Assembly (NCBI GenBank): GCA_032358165.1
Contig: JAALGY010000013.1
Location: 1-64,000, forward strand
Length of the DNA stretch: 64,000 nt
Direction of reading: 5' to 3'
DNA from: Diplosphaera chodatii
Taxonomy: Eukaryota; Chlorophyta; Trebouxiophyceae; Prasiolales; Stichococcaceae
Positions 57,301 through 64,000 of this stretch are shown one piece after another. Positions within the stretch are counted from its first letter, which is position 1, and each line of letters begins with the position of its first letter. A program made the position numbers and the translations under genes. The notes below the pieces were generated by a model, which did no database searches, had not been told where the DNA came from, and worked only from the letters and a program-made list of their open reading frames with translations.

Positions 57301-60300
57301 GCTGAGCACGCTGCGATCGCCTTCGTGAGGCATCGATAGTGGCCCACAGAAGCTGACGCTCCAACATTCCCATCTGCAACCACATCACCACCCAATCATA
57401 ACCCTTGGGGTCTGCCCAGCGAATATGGGCCTTGGCATCATGTGTCCTTAAGAGTCATGGTGCATTTTGGACAGGAGGCCCCCAAGATGCTGTGTGCCAG
57501 TCTGCACATGCAACTAAGGTTGCGCCTGAACACAACACCCATGGCCATAGCGACAGGCAGTGGCAACGTGTGGGCACCTCGGGGCTGGCGTCGGGCGCAG
57601 CAACCAGCAGCACACAGTCCGCTTGGCTGACGCACAGGCGCGACCAGGGGCTCATCTCGCCATCCGCTTCCAGCAGGATGAACCTGCAATTGGTCACACC
57701 TTGCTTCTAGTTCACAGCGGGGCCAGAAATGGGTCAGTCTGGTGCAGCAGTTGCAGTATCCAGGGGCGAACTCGAGTGCTGCTGCATAGCCTGTTGATAT
57801 TTCTGCAATACATGATTCAAATTTCCGGAGCCACCTGTAGTCCTCCTCCTGGGCAGCCATCCATGACGTGATCTTGGAGCGGTAGAACCCGACTCCGATA
57901 CGCTCGAATGCGCGCGGGAACATGGCCTCGATGGCGCTGGATGTTAGGTGCAGCGTTGGGCCGAAGCTGCAGCAAGGCTCGACCCAGTGAGTACAACAGA
58001 ATGACAACTTGTAGAAGGCGTGCCAGATGGACATCTTGACGGAGATGGTGCATTCGCAGGGTCATGCTGAGCCCCTTCAAACACAGTGGGGCACTTACAG
58101 GGCCGTGAGCATCTGGCGAAGTGCGATGCCCAGCGCCTGCGTGGCTGCGGATGCCGCGACGACGGGGTGCGGCTGCGAGGCACGGCCTCCAATTGGCGAC
58201 TGAATGTTGCTGGCTGCCGAGGAGGCGATACCTGCAGCAGGGACATGCCGAAGCCAGCGGTTGCTGAACTGGCAACAATCTTTGCTGCAGCAGAACGAGA
58301 AGAATGCCTGTACTTCAGGATATCGGTACACGAAGAGCAACTGCCATGTGTCCAGATATGAACATTTGAACTCTTGATGCACCTGCCGGCACCAGAGCAA
58401 TCGTGACGATGTCCCCGCGCTTCATGCCGCCGCCCGCCCTGCCCCCGGACCCCGCGACCGCCACCTGTGGCGGCATGATGTGCGGCGCGCTGTCCGCCAC
58501 CAGCTTGCCCGCCTGGTCGTACCTGCAGTGCAGAATGCAGACGATGCTCACAAGGGTCAAGACCTGTATCAAGACATGTGGCCGGCGTGAGCGTTCTCCA
58601 GCATTCTCCAGCTGCAAACAGGCAACCGCATCCCGTGCAAGTAAAGCAGCGTGGGGCCTGCAGCGAGGATCACAGCTGGACAAGCGGCGCACTGTGCTGA
58701 GCTCCGAGCAGTGGCTGCTGCGGCCAGGCGGCGGGCCATGCCGTCCAGGATGTGTGCCACCGCCGTTGGCGCCTGCTGCGCCAGCACCTCGAAGCTGCCC
58801 TGCAGCGCAAAGCAAAAGCACTCACGAGTGGCGCAAACAGCGGAGAGGGTGGACGGGTCGACAGACGTCAACATCTGCCGGACTCCAGAGCAAGGTGCTC
58901 CCTGCTATGTAGCCGTAAGTCACCTTGGACATTCGGACGAGCTCGGAGTCGCGGATGCACACTGCGCTGGTGTCGTGCGCGCCGCCCGTCAGCACCCACA
59001 CCCCGCCCAGTGCCTCCCCACGCGCCACCTGCGATTGAACACAAGGCTATACTGAGCATCTACCTGAGCATGTGCTAGGTAGGTGAAACAGTGCAAAAGC
59101 ACTTGCCTCTTGCTGCAGCAGCCGCAGCTGTATACTGTATATGTGTGGTGTTGAGGTGCAGTGAGGGCAGAAGCATCGGAGGCAGTGCAGAAGCTGGTGT
59201 TCACATCACCTCATCCTCGACGCGGGCTCCGCCATTTGGCAGCGCCTCCTGCCGCACGAGGCGCGCCCGCCCACTGATCAGGATGTACAGGCTTGCCGCC
59301 GGGTCCCCCTGCCTGCAGGGTCACGCCACCTGCCTGTGGAGCAGCCTGGGTATGCTTTGCCACAGTTCCAACACCTGACGACCTGACTAGAGGCTGTTTG
59401 TTAACGAGGTGCAGCCCCAGTCCTGACTGCGACCAGGCGTTCACCTGTAGATGGTGTCGCCAGAGTGGAGCCACATACGGTTGAGGCCCAGGGAGATGAA
59501 GCGTCGGATCAGGGGCGCCAGTGCCTGCCCAGCCGCCAGCAGGATGTCCACATACAGGCCCGGGTAGGCCACCTGGAAGCATAACACACAGCTTGGCAGT
59601 GAAGTTCCTAAGCATCAGAGCCATGTGCTTACCAGACAAGATGCCCACCAGCAGTATCGATGTGTATGTGCAGACGCGCCACTGATGCAGGCCTGGTCCA
59701 GGTGGTTCTCTGCATGTGGGCAGCACTGCCACACGCAACTTGCTGTCACTGAGCGATGCCTCACCAGTAGTGAGTCCAGCTGCTGGCTGCCGATGGCCAG
59801 CAGCCGGCAGCGGCGTGCGGCTCTGATGCAGGCGGTGGTGCGGGTTCCAGAAAGGAAGGCGGCTGCCGAGACGATGCTCCCGGGCTCCACAGCCGCCTCG
59901 TCGCACTCACCGTCGTGCCGTGTTCGCTCCGCAAGCATGGCACCCTGCATGCCAGCAGCGTAGCGCACTACGAAAACATGGCAACGGTCTCGATACCCTG
60001 TTACATGTTGCCAGGCCCTGAGGGACTGTGAGGCAATGTCTGTCAGGTCAGAGGAGCTGTCAGGGAGCCATGCGCAGGCGCCAGGCAGCACCACCTCCAG
60101 CAGGACGTAGAAGCGGCGGCAGCCCTTGCCCTGCTTGTGCAGCGTGCGCCCGCGGTTCAGCGTCAGCACCTCGCCCCGCCGCTCGGCTGGCCCTAGGTTG
60201 CGTGGCAATGACGCCTCGTGCGGCGCAACCACATCCCACCCACCAGCAAGGCAAGCCTGCAGCGGCCAGAAGGTTGCATTTGAAGTATTGTGGTTATGCG

Positions 60301-63300
60301 GTCAACTAAGGATGACCCTTCATGGGTCAGCTGAAGGCACCTGCCGCAGAGGTGACAACAAAGACAAAAAGATGTACTAGCAGCTCAAACAGCGGCAACA
60401 GCGACAGTAGGTGACATTGCAACCACCTGCGGTGCCCAGGACAGGTCGTGGAATCTGCGCCGGTCTGAGTCCCGGCCAACCCGCAGGGACAGGCCTGGAT
60501 CAGCTGCCCCTGGCACGCTGACAGGTGGCGATGAGGACTTGCGCTTGGCCTCCTGCGGCGGCTGTGCGCTGTGGCTGCTGCTGATCCCAGAGTGCATGGC
60601 CGCCGCTGCTGCCTGGCCGGCAGCCTGGATCTGCTCCTGCGGCAGCGCCTGCGCCGCCGAGAGCTGTGGCAGCGGCGCGGGGCCGGCTGCTGAAGATGCA
60701 GCTGAGGACAGGTTGCTGGCCGCCGTGGCCAGGGAGCCGACTGTGCTGAGGGGCAGGGCGCCGGACGCCACGCTGCCAAATGCGCTGGCACCGCCGGCTG
60801 AGCTGCCGCTGTCGCTGGCACCGTTCCCTGACAGTGCAATCGCGGCGTGGGGCGCAGGCGGCAGTGACGGCGCCGGCAGCGGGCATGACTGTGGAACCGC
60901 CGTGCCCGTGTGCTGTAAAGTGCTATCCTGAGCACCTGGTGCGGGCGGCGCTTCGCCTGACGGCCGGGTGCCATTGCCTTCTGAGGTCGCAACAGCGGTG
61001 GAGTCGCTGTCGACGCTGCTGCCCCGAAGCTGCTCGGCCTGCGCTGCCGCTGGCTGTCCGAGGACTGTCCTCGTCCTGTGGGTGTTTGTGGCCCTGGCCC
61101 CAGCCGCAGCTGCTGCCACATCTGATGTGTCACTGACCGAGCGCAGAGCAGCGGCGGCGGCAGCGTCGTGTGCGGCACGGCGGCCGCCCGCCACCGCTGC
61201 AGCCGTCATGGCAACAACGCCAACCTCCGACTGCACCTCAGGCGACTCTGAGGCCACCACCTACACGGAGGCATTCCTCATTTTGCACATGTTCCTGCAA
61301 CGATCCTACAGGTGAGAGAGTTTCAGGTGCGCGAGGTGGTCCAGTGGCTGACGACGCTGAGGTGGGGTGTGTAAGGGTATCAAGGGTTTGCTCACGTGCT
61401 GGACCAGCATCTCGGGGCCGTCCAGCTGCTGTCCTGGCGAGGGCGGCGGCATGTTGCCATCGGGCCGCGCAGCCGACATCTGCTCCACGTTCTCCAGCGC
61501 TTGCTGTCGGGCCACAGCAACAAACGTCAGCTGTGCATCGGTATCATATCATGCCTCAGTCTGCCGTGACAGTCCATGGTGCACGGCTTTCTCCAGCACA
61601 GGAGGGAGCTGAGCGTATGACGCGCATGCATAGTACCTGAGCAGACTCCACGACACTGTGCATGACGTCCTGTACGCTGCGCAGGGCACGCCGAGCCTCG
61701 ATGACGGCCTCGCCAACGCCTCCGCTGCCTGCTGATGCCGTAGGCTGCAGTATTGATGCCATGTTCTCCGGCACCTGAAACCACGGTACCACTTTTTGTG
61801 TCAAGAGCATGGTCAACCGCCTATCACAGGTGGACTGAGGATTGACAGCGTGCTTGCCCAGCACGCTGCTCTCCCTATGGATGTACGTTGCAAATGAAGC
61901 CACACGTTCGCCCACAATGTATGACGTGAAGTGCATGTGACATCGATGCTGCTCTGTGACCCTGGCCAAGTTACCATCAGCAACACTGCTGCCAGGCAGC
62001 TAGATGCAGGTACCTGGCTGAAGGGCGAGGCTGCAACACCTAAATTCTGGCCGATGCTCCAAGCACTGGCACTGGTGCTGACTGATGCATTGTGCTTGCG
62101 CGCTCCCTGACTTGCGCCTATGATGACAGCACGCAGGTCATCATGCTGCAGGTGTATGAGGCACAAGCAAAGCGCCCAGAACTGGCGAACATCTGAACAG
62201 GGCGGGAGCTGCTGCTCAGGTCCACACACTGACCTTTTGCGGATCTCGGGTCGGCTCGCTTACCTGAGTGCATCGGCTGGCCCTGTTGCTGACCCCAGGC
62301 ACCGCTGGACCGTTTCTCCCCATTGGCTGACTGCCCTGCGGCAGCGGGGTTTGGCGGCGGCATGTCCAGAAAGTCGTTCAGCACGAAGTGTGCCACACGC
62401 CACAGCCGTGCCATCGCCTGCAGATGTTTGTAACATCGGATATGCGCATCCCGCAGCAAAGACATGATGCCAGCACAGGTTACCATCGCATGTGACGCCG
62501 CTTTTAGTGCGAACATTCAGCAAGAACTGCAGGGTATGTAACATCACCTTCTGCAGGTAGATCTGCAATGTGCGAGGCCTGGAGGCGATGAAGCCCAGGA
62601 ACAGGCTCTGAGAGATCTGCACCAGCAGCGCGCCCTCGTCCATGGCCATGCAGGTGAGGCTGCGCGGCGCGTCTGCAGGGAATGACAACAGCGTTGACAT
62701 GTTGGTGTCCTAGCCCGCCACTAGTTGGGCTAAAGCGAGCCAGGCTAATGGCACCTTGCAATCACTTGCAACAGACCTACCTGACGCCGCGAGCTCAGTG
62801 TACAGCAAGCTGGATGACCAACACTCACCGTCGAGCACGTCCAGGTCGCCCACGGATTCGCCGGGGTGCAGCGTGTTGGTGTGGCGAGTCGCACCGTCTG
62901 CACCCCGCAAGAACACGCCCAGCGCACCCTCCACCACTATATAGATGCCGCCCTCCGAGCTGTCGCCCGTCTCAAACAGCGTCTCGTGCGGCTCAAGCGC
63001 GACCTGTACAGGCACCAGGAGGATGCCCACAAATCAGCCATATAGTTGTTGAGTTCAAGACGAAGTGCTGTATGGTCTGTTGGTCTCGATAATGTAGTGC
63101 TGCAGCAGATGGTCATCATCCCACGGTCGCATTGCGTCACATGGTGCTTAAAGTGTCAGCCAGCGCACCAGCTGGGAGGCCTCGTACAGCTCTTGGGACT
63201 CCTTGAGGTCCAGGCATGCAAAGAACTTGGTCGTCCTGCAGGTACACTCGTCACGCTAATCGGCTCTGGGGTGGTCAACAACCAGTTCGCAGTCCCCACA

Positions 63301-64000
63301 AGTATGCTTGGCAGGGGCAACACTCACGCAAAGAAGTTGATGTGCCCCGTGTCCGACGAGTCGCTGCTATCCCAGGAGCAGGACTGCGCTCGCGGCCGCG
63401 CCTCTGCTGGTGGACTGCTGCCTCCTGCGCCGTCCGCTGCAAACACAGGAAATCCGATTGTTACCTAGCCTGTAGGCATGTGTTACGGAACCAGAGGATG
63501 CTTGCATGCGAGCATGTCAAGGCAAACGAACAGTAGTTTGCTGAAATACGTGTGTGCATGCAGCGAGCAACCCAATCGCTTACGGTTGTTATCCGTGACG
63601 GCATGCCCTGGACGCTTGGCCTTGTCCTGTGCTGACAGTGTCTCCCATGCCAAGGCCGTGCCGGGAGCCTTCTCCAGCGGCAGCGTCCCTGCGTGTGTCA
63701 GAGCAACAACACCTGACAGAGAGGTTGCTGATATCGTGCGTGCGCTCAGGTCAGGATGCAGATGCTGAATGACTTCCTTCTGCATGAGTCACTGCATGGT
63801 AGGGCACGCCCTCGCCTTCCGGTGTCAGCAGGCTGAGCCCACTCTGCTCCTCAATCCAAGCCGCCAGAGCTGCCTGGATCGCCCTGGTTCATGTAGCCAC
63901 AGAGCAGTCAGAGGACGTTGTTTGCAGTATCAATGCTCCCAGCCCTCGCCGCATGCAAGCCATGAGCAGTCTCAAGCCGGCGTGCCTGCGAATCGAGCGA
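51219..64000 (-). CDS. Neuropathy-target-esterase-like lysophospholipase (patatin + cNMP-binding-like domains), 5' partial
   Basis: Membrane-associated lipase of the NTE/PNPLA6-7 family, expected to deacylate lysophosphatidylcholine at the ER. From the N side: CNB-like domain 1 (62.6-63.2 kb), a disordered insert, CNB 2 (59.7-60.3 kb), CNB 3 (58.6-59.6 kb), then the NTE bridging region ([60 protein letters not shown]) and the patatin core (56.75-54.8 kb). Downstream exons carry Ser/Arg/Gly-rich sequence to a TGA at 51221-51219. Assigning that tail to this gene rests on strand, reading frames and the absence of a new start. The first exons and the N-terminal membrane anchor lie beyond 64000. 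Confidence 0.85.
52771..52788 (-). repeat. Interstitial plant-type telomere motif (AAACCCTAAAACCCT) in an intron
   Basis: The plus strand reads AGGGTTTTAGGGTTTGGG. On the gene strand this is AAACCCTAAAACCCT, a few bases after a GTGAGA donor. It equals two slightly imperfect units of the TTTAGGG telomere repeat, or a plant telo-box. Two weaker copies are at 50992-51010. Confidence 0.75.
54800..56760 (-). other. Patatin catalytic domain of the NTE-like lipase
   Basis: [20 protein letters not shown] supplies the oxyanion-hole glycines. [19 protein letters not shown] gives the GxSxG nucleophile serine across an intron. [20 protein letters not shown] and [20 protein letters not shown] follow, and [19 protein letters not shown] gives the catalytic Asp in [23 protein letters not shown] and [20 protein letters not shown] close the domain. 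Order and spacing match NTE. The Ser-Asp dyad is intact. Confidence 0.93.
58580..59590 (-). other. Cyclic-nucleotide-binding-like domain 3
   Basis: [25 protein letters not shown], then [20 protein letters not shown] and [14 protein letters not shown], and finally [20 protein letters not shown]. This is a complete CNB-like fold pattern next to the NTE bridging region. The short cassette [13 protein letters not shown] lacks the canonical Arg. Confidence 0.82.
59690..60235 (-). other. Cyclic-nucleotide-binding-like domain 2
   Basis: [20 protein letters not shown] is the first beta-roll half. [20 protein letters not shown] and [20 protein letters not shown] form the cassette and C-helix. Frame changes inside the range mark introns. 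Confidence 0.7.
60300..61290 (-). other. Disordered Ala/Ser-rich insert between CNB 1 and CNB 2
   Basis: A long open exon with Ala/Ser/Gly/Pro low complexity. It ends [20 protein letters not shown] before the next CNB exon. Frame and strand agree with the flanking NTE exons. No motif is recognised. Confidence 0.6.
62500..63240 (-). other. Cyclic-nucleotide-binding-like domain 1 of the NTE-like protein
   Basis: Exons contain [20 protein letters not shown], then [20 protein letters not shown] and, after an intron, [20 protein letters not shown]. This is the beta-roll and phosphate-binding-cassette layout of CNB domains. The cassette lacks the canonical R-x-A, so nucleotide binding is doubtful, as in animal NTE. 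Confidence 0.8.

Overview
The window is nuclear DNA from a green alga, probably a trebouxiophyte. The coding sequence is cut by many short introns (mostly about 90-200 bp) with GTGAGT/GTGCGT-like donors and TGCAG acceptors. The genes are plant/green-algal in type: a two-repeat acetolactate synthase regulatory subunit, ABCE1, SDA1, a plant-like PP2C, a fasciclin/hydroxyproline-rich wall protein and a neuropathy-target-esterase (NTE) lipase. No bacterial operon, rRNA, tRNA or CRISPR array was seen. The lineage call is an inference from gene style, not from a database.

Bases 1-23712 (+) hold the outstanding feature: the 3' part of a giant nuclear non-ribosomal peptide synthetase (NRPS) gene. I could place about 66 exons, encoding roughly 5,100 residues. 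The order is (partial A1)-T1-C1-A2-T2-C2-A3-T3-C3-A4-T4, then a membrane-embedded terminal region with three pairs of transmembrane segments, each followed by a left-handed beta-helix (hexapeptide-repeat) segment. That layout matches the terminal domain of epsilon-poly-lysine synthetase (the TIGR02353 family). There is no thioesterase or reductase. The modules form an ABAB pattern: C1-A2 and C3-A4 share long runs of identical exon lengths, so the gene grew by duplicating a two-module, intron-bearing unit. A long Gly/Ser/Arg-rich insertion with an eight-residue tandem repeat interrupts the terminal domain.

Convergent to it (24973-28407, -) is the acetolactate synthase small subunit. Further along on the minus strand are ABCE1/RLI1 (28940-32595), a PP2C phosphatase that appears to read through a coiled coil into a Gln-rich RGG tail (32986-37691), and the 60S-biogenesis factor SDA1 (38455-43686). 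A divergent promoter region of about 1 kb separates SDA1 from a plus-strand FAS1-FAS1-(Ser-Pro)n-FAS1 extracellular protein (44674-50488).

The last 13 kb (51219-64000, -) is an NTE-type patatin lipase with three cyclic-nucleotide-binding-like domains. It appears to have a long disordered C-terminal tail, and its 5' end lies outside the window. Apart from the NRPS, these are housekeeping or cell-surface genes with no obvious functional link to it. The acetolactate synthase regulator is the only neighbour in amino-acid metabolism.
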